Below, piece by piece: positions 11,801-22,597 of a DNA stretch of 64,000 nucleotides. The notes under the pieces are model-generated. The model did not search any database. It worked only from the letters and a program-made list of their open reading frames with translations, and had not been told where the DNA came from. Position 1 is the stretch's first letter. Each line of letters starts with the position of its first letter. A program made the position numbers and the translations under genes. The DNA comes from Wuchereria bancrofti (taxonomy: Eukaryota > Nematoda > Chromadorea > Rhabditida > Onchocercidae): assembly GCA_005281725.1 (NCBI GenBank), contig SSBO01000002.1:634902-698901 (forward strand), in the 5' to 3' direction.

Positions 11801-13788
11801 AATGAGTATATTTTTGGATTGTTTGATTGAATTGCAAAAAATCTTATTTCTTTTTTCTTGCTGTAGAAGGAAATAAATTATTTTTGTTTTCAGTTTCTAT
11901 AATTTACGCTGCTTATTGGATTATTACGCTGTCACGACTATATCAAATTTTACTTATTACAAATACAAAAATATGGTTGATGCTATTATGGAATCCTATA
12001 AAACTGTGAGTTTTTTATCGTGTTTTCTTCAATGCTTAACAAATGTCTAATTAGTTATGAATTTGAATTTTTTGTTCAGAAAATTCTTGTTTTATTTCAA
12101 TTCTAGAATATTTTAGTGTGTTTAATCTTTTCAAGTTATAGTGCTGGTTTCTGGTCGTTAAAATAAAATTTAACAGGAAGTATGTGTGGCATACTTTTTA
12201 TCTCGTTTCATTTGGACTTCTTAGAAGTTGCTCAATAATATAGTTATTTTTCTCTGTACTACAGAACAGAAAGAAAGTGAACAATGATATTCATTAAAGG
12301 ATTTTTGATGTCACTAACAAAAGCTTAAATTATTGAAAGATTTTGATTTTAAAATTTGGAGATTTCAATTCATATTTACTTAATTGCAATCACTCCTTTA
12401 ATAGTTTATTTGGTGTTGCTAACTTGTACGTAAAGTGTAATGTCCTTCTTTTATCTTTCTTTATACCTCCTTTTCTTCCTCCGCCTTTCCAAAACTGGTT
12501 GACTAAGTTCGTTAACAGAACTTTTCAATTAAATTAAACCAATGACAACATTTTCATTCTCTGTTCTTATTCTAATGCTATGTATAAAACCATCTAGTGC
12601 AAAGGCAGTTCTAACTTTTATACAAACTATATTCATGTCAAATGTTTTGTTTGTGACATTTCATTTTTGATGAGTAAAGTGTTCCAGCATCATATCTAAG
12701 AGTTATTTTGACAAACTTAACTAAATGCACATTATTTCAGTTAAATAAACGTCAAAAAATAATTATGGAAACATTTATCATTTTTGGCTATAATCAATGG
12801 GTACCGCTAGAGGTAATTTTTTAAAGAATTATTTATCAGGAATGCTTGTATGATTCATGCCTAGATCATATTAAGACATCTAAACATCCTTAATGTCTTC
12901 AGAATTCTCCTGATAACTTGCTGATATGCGTTTAGTTGATTTTTGCATGTGATTTATTTTATTTTAGCTGATTTCATTATGTATTCCGTTTGATATATGT
13001 GGAAACCAAAATATTTTTTATATTGCGTTGCAAGAATTAGAACCGTTGGTAAAATCATCATTACTGGATAAAAGAATTGCTGATTTGGATGGTAAAGTTG
13101 ATAATGATATGCCATTGATGTATGATTTCCACATTAATCGTATCATGTATTCATTTCTTTGTGTCACGGTTAATCATCAAGCAATTGAGGTGGAGTGCCT
13201 TTTTTTTGTACAAATTATTATCCAATTTTTTCTGGTGAAAGCACATTGTAAAATCTTTTTCAAGCATTATATGGAATAAATGATTTCCCAATTCATATAC
13301 TGCATAATTAAAGTGGTAAACAGTTTGATATTAAATTTTAAACTGAACTTCGAATTCAATGCGATTACACTTTAGTAATGGATGAGTGACGTTGTGACGA
13401 TGTTTATCAGTGAATGTAATACAGATGAGAAAGAATTGCAATAATTTGTAGATGTTCTAGAATTAATCATTGATTTGTCTTATTTCAGGATCGCCTTCGC
13501 TTATTCATTCGTCCAAATGTTTCTTCATTTTTGTTAGGTAATCGACGTATGGATTCGAATTTCATGCAACGTATTCACTCTTACATAGGTCTTCGCCCAT
13601 ATTTATTTCAAAAAATAGTTTACGAGGAATGCAATTCACAAAATGGACTAACTGGACAATATGCTGAGAATGACTTACATAGTTGGAGTAGTAATTGCTA
13701 TGTCAATGAATCTGATAATGGTCTAATTATGCGAAAAGAATCGAACAATGTTACTAAAAATTGGACTGATAGCTGTATTTTCATGTGA
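8860..13788 (+). CDS. ced-4: CED-4 / APAF-1-like apoptosome adaptor
   Basis: Ten exons join in frame: 8860-9000, 9731-10013, 10610-10703, 10918-11059, 11242-11334, 11555-11805, 11894-12005, 12741-12812, 12968-13189, 13489-13788. The product is 569 aa, close to C. elegans CED-4. Residues 1-~95 are the CARD (the FEPRDA motif matches CED-4). The NB-ARC ATPase follows: Walker A GFPGCGKT at 150-157, a Walker B region LVVLND near 232-237, and sensor-type TSR near 256-258. The winged-helix part keeps ITxYxYK-like and PFDIC motifs. CED-4 is known to be held by CED-9 and, when freed by EGL-1, to assemble and activate the caspase CED-3. Odd points: Asn stands where the first Walker B Asp is expected, and the C-terminal ~70 residues diverge. 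The exon 6 end (donor GA|GTATAT) was chosen because it restores frame into exon 7. Confidence 0.92.
12043..12240 (+). repeat. Source-side copy of duplicate segment B (ced-4 intron 7)
   Basis: Intronic sequence between ced-4 exons 7 and 8 that reappears at 728-925. It is non-coding here. Confidence 0.75.
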
Positions 13789-14635
13789 AAACTCCAAATA
13801 CATACTCTATATTAAATTTCAAAGTATATACACCAGAATACCTTTAGTAGAATTATGAATACTTCACAATTGAAATCTTGAAAATTCATAATCGCAAACT
13901 TATTTAGTTCTAGAATTGCTTTAATTTCTCTGTAGATGTTGCCTTCGTGTATCTTAACTGCAGTTACATACTCTGCTATTGCTAATAATTACTCCGTATT
14001 CAGGTTTTAAATCAAATATTCTTTTGAACTCAGTGATGAAAATTACTTATTATTATTATATAATCCCCAAACATATTTGTATTTTTTTACATAACTATAT
14101 ATTTATTTCTTTTCCAATTTTTTTTATTGTCTTTGTTACAATGATTTCCTTATCAGATGTGTTTGATGCATTTTCCGCAAAATTCTTACTTAAATGGTGC
14201 TTTTTATGCTCATTATATGTGTTTGTTTTCAATTGAACATTTTGTTTGATCTATTACTTTCGGATGTGTGTACATTCCAGTTTTTATTTCAACTGATTCT
14301 CATTTACACGTTGCCTTTTCTACTTCCGTCAAATATTGCTAAATCATTTTATTACTCTCATTGATCCGTATGTTCTAATTCATGTAAGTTATTTTCAGTA
14401 GTCATTTGTCATCTTATTTCTTTCTATTTTTGAAGTTGAATTTTATTGAATAATTCTAATGTTGACGTTTTTTGCATGTTCGCTCACTTTAACCATGTAA
14501 TATTTATTTTTTCTTAAATTTCGGTTCTGGTTTGCTCTGTAGGAAAAAATAAGGTTGTTATGATATTCCCTCCTTTTTCTTTAAGGGACGGAATATCTGT
14601 TTATTTAATTGTTTCCTACTTTAATTTATTCTTAC
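13789..14635. other. Downstream flank of ced-4, no gene seen
   Basis: AT-rich DNA downstream of the ced-4 stop. Open frames such as 13979-14236 lack splice support and read as AT-rich translation. Confidence 0.5.
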
Positions 14636-14720
14636 GTCTATTCTCGTCGTTCTCGTTGTACTCTCAGTAGAACTGGCCGAACTGATTGCTTTCCGCACCT
14701 CAAACTTGGGTAATTAAACC
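14636..14720 (-). ncRNA. SL1 spliced-leader sequence: candidate SL RNA gene or leader-bearing exon
   Basis: The reverse strand of 14699-14720 is identical to the 22-nt nematode SL1 leader (starts GGTTTAATTACCC, ends CAAGTTTGAG). It is followed at once by GT, as at an SL donor. The next ~60 nt (GTGCGGAAAGCAATCAG onward) are GC-richer than the flanks and end at a possible second donor GTAAGA at 14635. I see no U-rich Sm site like that of C. elegans SL1 RNA and no flanking 5S rRNA gene, the usual setting of SL1 genes in filarial and other nematodes. It may be a dispersed or variant SL RNA gene, an SL pseudogene, or a retroposed 5' end of a trans-spliced mRNA. The 22-nt match is certain; the function is not. 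Confidence 0.6.
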
Positions 14721-15032
14721 TTTATTTAGCATAAAACAAATCAACATCATAATAGCGCATTATACATATCGCACGGATGCTACACAGTTATAAAACGCTA
14801 AACATTACCAGAGAGCTGAAACCGCAACCACACTATAAATGTACAATTGTAAAAAATGATTAACTGCAATTAAGAGCTGGTGTTGGAGTTAATTGAGACT
14901 GAAGATCAAAAAATGTGAAATTGAGAAGAAAGGAGATTTGTTTAAGCATAGATATCTTGTTACAATAGCCTATTACATGCATTTAATTGTCATGTATTTT
15001 ATACAATGTAATGTGTGTAAAGCGAGGTTAAT

Positions 15033-15245
15033 TTATGAACAAAGAGATTCTTGGCTGCTTCTCCTCGCTTTCCAGCTACATCGTTTGTAACAAAGGGTTA
15101 TCCGTTTATCAGTTAAAATTCTGTGCACGCGTCGTCCTGTAGCTGTCCTAAGACCACTGTCCCCCAATTCGTCGATCCGTTGTAACATCCATAAAGAGAA
15201 ATTGCCCCTGCTATACCGCTTAAAATGGCTCTTTGTTGAGGTCAA
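15033..15245 (-). other. GC-richer block of unknown nature
   Basis: About 200 bp stand out from AT-rich flanks, with runs such as CGACGCGTGCACAG on the minus strand and a 70-codon open frame on that strand. The translation (rich in Arg, Ser and Lys) resembles no family I know, and I see no paired splice sites. It could be a structured RNA gene, an exon of an unrecognised gene, or a mobile-element remnant. I compared it by eye with U1, U5, U6, SRP, RNase MRP and 7SK RNA and saw no convincing match. Confidence 0.3.
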
Positions 15246-16945
15246 ATATCCACATCGTTAAATTGCATTTTTATTATCTGGTTGTGTTAGCGCCCTCCCT
15301 TGGTTCTTAGTTACTGTATTGATACTTTCGGCCTATTTGCCGAGCTCATTTCACTTAAATCCAATCGTTACCACTCATTTTTTGATCCCAGTGAATTTGA
15401 TTATAATCCGTTTTTCAAAATTTTACTGAAGTCGCTTTTTTGCTGAATAGTCCGATCGTTGATAGTACAAGATTTTGTGAATATTTCGTGTCGGTTTGTC
15501 TTGAATCTTACTAAATTCCCATCTTTTCCTATTCATATTTGTTCATAATGATTGAAATATCGCAAGCCAATGCACATGCAAATATTTCTGGTCGTATTAA
15601 ATCAGTCATATCAGATATTTCTTAACATTCACTTAGCTATCTTTGTATCCGATAGAATATATCAAAATAGAAAGCATTCCAATTTCGACAAGTGTGTTTA
15701 TACGTTATGTAAACCTAAACAATTAATCATTTTCCAAAAATTAATTCTACTGTCTCAGCGAGCATTAATTCTTGTTTACATTCCGTTATAATAAATTATT
15801 TATTATGCTACTGTAACTGTTGATAAATTATAATATCCCTATGTAATTTCACTATCAATAAGTGTGCAAAACAACTTACTACAGGATCATAAGATGAAGA
15901 ATCTCTTTATAAAAGAAAAAAAAAACTAACCTTTATTAATGGGAAATCCGTTTCGATCATGTCAAAACCATATAAATTCTTCACGTCAATATAAATTCTT
16001 CACGTCACATTCCACACCTGTGTGTCTTAACCTACAACTCATTTATGTATCAAGTACTACTACTCGAAATTTTATCATAAGATTTGAATACATGAAAGTA
16101 CGTGAAATAAATGAATTGACGTTTTAGCAGGTGAAGATAGAAGAGCTTAAATAATCGAAAATAATGAAAATTGAAGACATCGTTTGATTGTGAATGATCT
16201 GTATAACAAAGTTGTTATTATTGTACAGTAAAGTTTGACAAATAGCAAATCAACAATAATTTTTCTTGGATAATTACAATGTAAAACAAATCAAAAATCA
16301 CTGAAAAGATAAATTTTAAATATTTTTATTCGCTTATCAACTCTTATCAATGAAAAGATGAACATTATTTGTATTTATTCCTTATCAACTCTTAACAAAA
16401 TCCATTTTTCTAATAGCCTAGGTTTGAAAATTTTTTAATATTTAGATATTGGTAGGAAAGGTAAATTATGTAAACAATCGAATTCTGTTAGATGAGAAAT
16501 TTTTTAGAAAGTTATCATAGATTTAGGTATCTTCAAGGCTTTTTTGCAATGCAAAGATTAAATCTTTCTTAAATCTTCGTAAAATTTGAAAAAGTTTTAG
16601 ATTTGCATATTACGGAAACAAATTTTTTTTTTGTCTAAGACTGAGTTATAAAAATAAACTTATTCGTATAATTACGATTATTGTTTATCGTTATTTGATC
16701 GCAAACGGTATTGTTTTAATCTTTCAGTTTATAAGTTTTTTGGTTCGGTTTCATTTGATTGATCTTTTCCTAACAGATTTCTCATCTAATATTTTACATC
16801 TTAAATTTATTGCGCTGAATGTTCAAATTTATTCAGTGCATAGCCGTATAGGATTCTTCGAAACTTCCGGAAATAGTAAATTCACTTACTTTACTTTTAT
16901 CATAACGAACCACAGTAAGCAACGGTAAAAATTTCATTAAATTTC
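15246..16945. other. Intergenic DNA, no gene seen
   Basis: AT-rich, with a short duplicated ATATAAATTCTTCACGTCA at ~15970-16007. No supported exon. Confidence 0.5.
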
Positions 16946-16947
16946 AG
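16946..16947 (+). promoter_or_regulatory. Probable SL trans-splice acceptor of the MSP-domain gene
   Basis: TTAAATTTCAG ends 26 bases before the ATG at 16974, with no upstream exon visible. Confidence 0.5.
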
Positions 16948-16973
16948 TCTTTTTTCCTGAGTGATTTTGGAAA

Positions 16974-18741
16974 ATGCGATTAAAAGATGATGGACGACCT
17001 TTATTATATGATAGGTTAGCGTTTTCATTAGATTTTTTAAATTAAGCAAAATTAGAATTTTTAACAAAAAATTGAGATACTTTGATCAGCAATAAAAGTA
17101 AAGAGTAAAGTTGGAAGAAGAGAAAAAAATTGATTGGTCTATTTTCAATTTTCATTCAAACTATTTCACTTCTAATTTTCACTTTAATATCTTTCAGAAT
17201 CAGTCTCTCTTTTTTTTTCTTCTTTTTTATCTCTTTCAATGATTAATTTAATGTATTTTTTTTTCAGAGCAATTTCGACAAAATTTTTGCCTGTTACTGA
17301 TATTCCTAATGCAGCTCGTGTAAAACTTATTTTGTATAATGTGAACGAGCGACCAATTATATACAAATTTAAATGTGAAACAAAAGCATTAATTACGGTA
17401 ATTTTTATTTTTTTCTTTTTTTCTTTCGAATTTTAGCTTTACGATTAATCCTGTTTACATGTTACATTCATTACGGTGCGATTAAATTTCTACAAATTCC
17501 AGTTTATTTAGGCTGAACCACATGCTTCTGGTACAATACCTGCTCATGGATTTAATTGTTGTTTATTAACATGGCGACGAGCACCAGAAATAAACAATTG
17601 GAAAGATATGAAATCAACCTCGTTGTTAATGATTACAGAATTTGAAGGTTCCGATGATCCAAATATAAACGAACATACTGTTACAAGAATCAAATGTACG
17701 ATAATAGTTATTAAATTGTTTCAATAATTTCATTTAATAATTTAAATCATGCGGGAAAAAAAGTGTAACAATTTTATTACACAGTAAATTAAAATTAATA
17801 AATTAGTGCAATGGTTGCTTCATGAATTGAAATGAATTAATACATAAAAAAAATATCTCGAGTTCAATTGTTGCTTGATAATCATGCATAAATTAATTGC
17901 CCGTATACTATGTTATAATTTTATGAAATGTATTTCAGTAAGAAATGATCATCTATTTGAGATGAATTTTGGAGTGAAATATGTTTGATTTAAAAAAATT
18001 AACAAATAACACAAAACTTGAAGTGTTTTTTATTCAGGTCGCATCTCATCGTCAGCGATGTGTACTAGTACGAAACCGCCGGAAGAATATATCACCTTTA
18101 AAAGTTCTCTTGATTCAATCTTACCGCGAAGTTCAGGTGTAGAATCGAGAATAATTGCTCCAATTACAGGATTGCAACATTTATCAAACACATCTCAAAC
18201 ATCATCAAAAAATCTTATGACGTAAATTTACCTGTAATTATTTAAAACGCTTGCTTGTTTCGTAGATGAGATGCTTATCACTAGCAACCATTTGTATGAC
18301 TTAAAATGAAAAATCTTAAAATCTCAAAGATAAAACAAAACAGAAAATTAGATTATTACAAATTGTATCACTGATTAGAATTCATTCAAAATATTAAGTA
18401 GATATTAAAATGCATTTTATAGTATTATCATATTGCTTATTTAACAATAATCTCTTAATAATAAAAAAAGGACAGTTTGCTAAGGAATAATTAATGATTG
18501 TAGCTAACAAATGGGTAACATTTTCATCGTATTAATTATTAATATTAATTAGCATTTATTCGTTTTGAATGAATTTAAATTTTATAGTGTAAATAAGCGT
18601 CAACTATCATCGACCAGTACTTCGGAACGTTCAACAGGATTTTATATGGAAGCTAAGGGTACAATTATTATTGCATTAATCATTGTAATTCTTATTTTAT
18701 GCATTCAAGTATTTCTGGGAACTAAATCTTATGCTAAATAG
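16974..18741 (+). CDS. MSP-domain, tail-anchored membrane protein (VAP-like)
   Basis: Exons 16974-17014, 17268-17397, 17512-17695, 18038-18221 and 18588-18741 join in frame to 230 aa. Residues ~15-115 form an MSP/VAP-type immunoglobulin-like domain: the stretch IYKFKCETKA, then a ProHisAlaSerGlyThrIle segment, parallels the KVKTT...PxxGxI core of VAP proteins. A Ser/Thr-rich linker of ~90 residues follows, and residues ~205-223 are a strongly hydrophobic segment (IIIALIIVILILC) with a 7-residue tail, typical of a C-terminal ER anchor. VAPs bind FFAT motifs at ER contact sites and also release MSP fragments as ligands in nematodes. The protein is divergent, with a short N-terminus and no obvious coiled coil, so it may be a lineage-specific MSP-domain protein rather than the VPR-1 orthologue. 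A copy of its last codons lies at ~935-1010. Confidence 0.8.
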
Positions 18742-19484
18742 AGTATAACAAATGCTTGTTCTATTTATGGAAATTTAAAAAAAAATTGATTGGTATGTTT
18801 TTTGTGTGATAATAAAAGTTGTGATAATTTGCATTCTTTTCCCACATTTTCCATAGTTACTACATTTTTTAAGAAAAAAATTATTCCACGAAATTTACTT
18901 GTATAATTCAAATTTTTGTATAAAAAAGCTATCTCAAATATATTTGAAAAATTTTTTTAAAGAAACTATAGCATGGCAATTTATTTTATAATTTCTATTT
19001 CATATTCATAATCAAAATTCTATTAAAATATCACTTTATACAATTTGAATGTTTTCGTGCGGTGTATTTGCATTGCTCTTTGTTCGTTCAATTGATGTTA
19101 TAGCAGAAGAATTGGTTGAACATTTTTAATTTTTTCTTTCAAAATCCTTAAATGATTTGCAAAAAATTGCTCTTGTCATTTAAAATCAGCATTTAAATAT
19201 ATCTGGTATTACGATAAGTAATAAAATATTAGAGGAATTATAAATGAATTTTTCTAATTTCAGTTAGAATTAAAATTTAGACTTCGATTTTTCAACTTAA
19301 TCTTAAATTATTATTGCTTATTTTATTAAATTTGAAAAACTCATATTTCTTTAAATTTATCAATGCATATAACATAAATGTAATGAGTAATTTACAATAA
19401 AATTTTAGAAATTTCATTGATTCATTTTTTCAGTTTTAATTGAAGAAACTTTTGTAGAGTAACATAAATGAAACAAATTTGCTG

Positions 19485-22400
19485 ATGCGAAATATACTTG
19501 CATTTCGACGTATGAGATATGGCTATTACAAATTTCCAGTAATAATAATTCTTTCCTTCTTTTTTTATTCAAATTTTAAAACGTCTAAAATAATGTTAAA
19601 AATTTTTTGCTTTCAGAAACTATTGAAAATTATAAGTGATAGACAGATATTGAATACGTATATTGATGACGATTCGAAATTTGATGAGGTTAAAATTTGA
19701 TTTTAAAAAATTTCTGGAGAGCAAGATTTTGAAGAAATTATTTCTTAAACAATGTCAAAAGTTCTCAGACTGAAAAGATTACAAGTTTATGATTTTTAAT
19801 GATAAATGTTACTCAGTCATTTAACAAAAACATTGATAGCAACTTAACCATACAACTAAGTGGAACTACTAGTATAGTTTTTTTGATATCTGATATCTAG
19901 TAATTAACTACCTAGTAATTAATTTCTGGTAATTAAGTTCTTAATGATTGGCTTTTCTGACTAATATTTTAATAAATTTTTCTTAATAAAGATTAAATTT
20001 GTGATGTTTTATAATAAATGTTGCTTATTATTAATAGTGCAAAATAATATTTTCTTAATAAATTTATGCTTTTTGTTTAATGCGAAAATTTTCGATCAAA
20101 TTTTGGTGTGTATGAAATAATAAAATTTTTACTCATTGCTCAGTTTTTTTCGATTTTTTAATCTTTCATTTTTTTTTAATAAATTGAATTTTTTTTTAAT
20201 AAAATTTAATAATTTCATAAATTTATCTTACAGTGCATTACCATATATTTCTTTTATTGTTTCAAGAAAAGTCACTTTTCAATATGGTGTTTATAGGAAG
20301 ATTATTGTTTTTAATTATCATTTAAAATTGTTTATTAATGGTAAACAGATGCAATTTATCTAAATTCAATTTTAAAGTTTAATCTTAAACACTAAATTTA
20401 ATCTTAAAGGTTGGATTCTAAAGATTTTTGCTTCATTTAATCTTAAAGTTCATAAATTTGATTAAATTCAAATTGAAAATTAAATAACACATTATAAGAA
20501 AATAAAATTTTTTTTTTAGGTGGTTGTTCCTGAGAATGAAATTGAAGAAAAAAATGCAGCAAATTTGATAAATATTGCTTGTTATGATCATGCTGGGGTA
20601 CCATTTCCAGGTTTTCTTTGTCCTCTGATTAAAATTATGGCTCATGAATATGGAAATTGGCGAAGTAAGGTTTGAATTTTTCTTCTTTCTTTCTAATTTA
20701 ATTAGTTTTAAATTAAAATATACATAATATATGAAACGAAAAAAATAGGATTTTATTTCATTATTAGAATTTTCATTATTTACCAATAATCATTCAACAC
20801 AACCAAAATCCTAAAAAAACTCCTTTAAAAACGAATCAGGCAAAAGTGGCACATGAAAGTTTTTGCCTGTTACAAAAAGAAATACCTAAAAAACGAGAAA
20901 AAAAGTAGAATCAATCATTTAAAAAAAACTAGAAAGAAAAATTAAAGGAAAAAAAACTAGAATTAATAATTAAATTAAAAAAAATTTTTAAAAATATTAA
21001 AAAAACGAGAAAAAAAGTAGAATCAATAATTTTTTATATAATTTTTTAATAATTTTTTTTTAAATAACATAAAGCCAATAAGAGTAATAACAGAATCCAA
21101 AGAAATAAAATAATCAAATTCATTTCAAATTTGAACATTTTAACTTTCTCTGAATTATTTTAGATATCGGAAAATTTAACTTGTGAAGATTTAATGGATT
21201 TAAATACCCATCCATGTAATCATAACAATAGTTCGTGCGTTTTATTAGCATTGCCAAATAGTCATCTCATTTTGGGTTGTATGGACGATATTGTTTGTCA
21301 TTTTTATATTCTTTACGTATCAATGATATAATTTAATTGCCACTTTTTTTTAAAAAAAATTATATTCGTGCGAATTTAAGTCTTAATTTTTGTTTTTTTT
21401 TTCATTAAATACTCAAAAGTAAACATTTTATCTTGGAAAATGAATAACTTAAGGAAATAATTTTTTATTTATTTATTCAAATTTTTTGTTTCAGACAGGA
21501 AAATTTGTTGCACCACAAAAATGGGTTGGAAATAATAAAAAATATGCGAATTATTTATTTGATTTTAGAGGTAATCTTTTTTTCTTTCTCTTTTTTTTGA
21601 AATTAATTTAAGGTTTTTATTATTTGTTAAAATTAATCAATGAAGAAACGATTTAAATTGGCTAATAGATTAAATCGAATGGTTTGATTTTTGATTTTAT
21701 GAACTATTGTTTAAAATTTGGGTAAAATAGATAATATAACGAGTCACAGAATTATGATACGACAATGAGTTAAACTTAAGTAATTCAACAATTTGATCTC
21801 AATTATTCTAATTGAACAAATAACGGAAAACAAAAGATAAAAGATGCTAACTTTAAGTATTTAATTTGCTTTCATTTTTAACTTAAAAAAATGAATTAGT
21901 AAAATCCATCAAAAATTTTAAATTGATTTCTTTTTATGGTTATTAATTAAATAAATGAGTACTTCCAGTCGATAATCCATTACATTTATCACAACATTGC
22001 AAGAAATATAAAGATGGACGACCAGTATGCTTAAGAAATAATTTATTCTATCGAAAATTTCCTATTCTTCAACAACTTACGTGTTGCTGTAAAGGAGATT
22101 TTTGCGCCGATATGCTTTTTGACCAGGTCTTCTTTAGAATAATTTTGTTGAAATTTAATTATTGTTTGAATGTCGAAGTTGAAAAAGTGAAAAAAACTTG
22201 AAACTTTGAGCGAATGGAAAGTGAACTGAATAATGAAGTAAAGACAGATTGAAAAATTAACAGGTATAAGATCTTTTTTTTTTTTTTTTATTAAATGAAA
22301 TTAATCCAGAAGAGGTAAAGTAGAGAATTCTTTAAAGTCACGAAGTAATTAAGTTTCATTAAGTAAATGTTAGAGTTTTGAAAACATTTATGTGATATAT

Positions 22401-22597
22401 TTATAATCTGCAAATGTTAGAAATAATAAAATAGCTCGGAAAGCTAACAAATGTATATATCAGTTATTATCTCTTTTTTTTTTTTTAGAAAAACAACATT
22501 TTAAAATATTTAATTAAATTTCCAGTCCGGCTTCAATCCTTTACCATTCTTACATGTATCCGTTGATCTGGAAAGTTTGGGAAACAATGAGCAATGA
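19485..22597 (+). CDS. Cys-rich protein with three-finger-like C-terminal motif, family unknown
   Basis: Exons 20520-20669, 21164-21292, 21495-21570, 21969-22126 and 22526-22597 join in frame with good splice sites (195 codons with the stop). Two upstream exons, 19485-19538 and 19617-19688, are compatible in phase and give a 236-aa model starting MRNILAFRRM. This start is tentative because no signal peptide is seen. Cysteines cluster in two parts: LTCEDLMDLNTHPCNHNNSSC with a later LGC, and QHCKKYKDGRPVC followed by LTCCCKGDFCADM. The last motif resembles the CCxxDxC end of Ly6/activin-receptor or nematode ET-module three-finger folds, which suggests an extracellular protein. It follows the MSP gene by ~740 bp on the same strand. 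A truncated copy of its first exons lies at 1747-2931. No function can be assigned. Confidence 0.65.

Noticed and set aside
13979..14236. 85-codon frame downstream of ced-4
   Set aside because: AT-rich hydrophobic translation without splice partners; the CED-4 model already ends properly at 13788.
20136..20363. Open frame between exons of the Cys-rich gene (also at 2398-2625)
   Set aside because: It has an acceptor-like CTTACAG, but its donors give phases that introduce stops in the next exon. Skipping it joins 19688 to 20520 in frame.
20433..20786. 117-codon minus-strand frame
   Set aside because: It lies antisense to a well-supported exon of the plus-strand Cys-rich gene and is low complexity at both ends.
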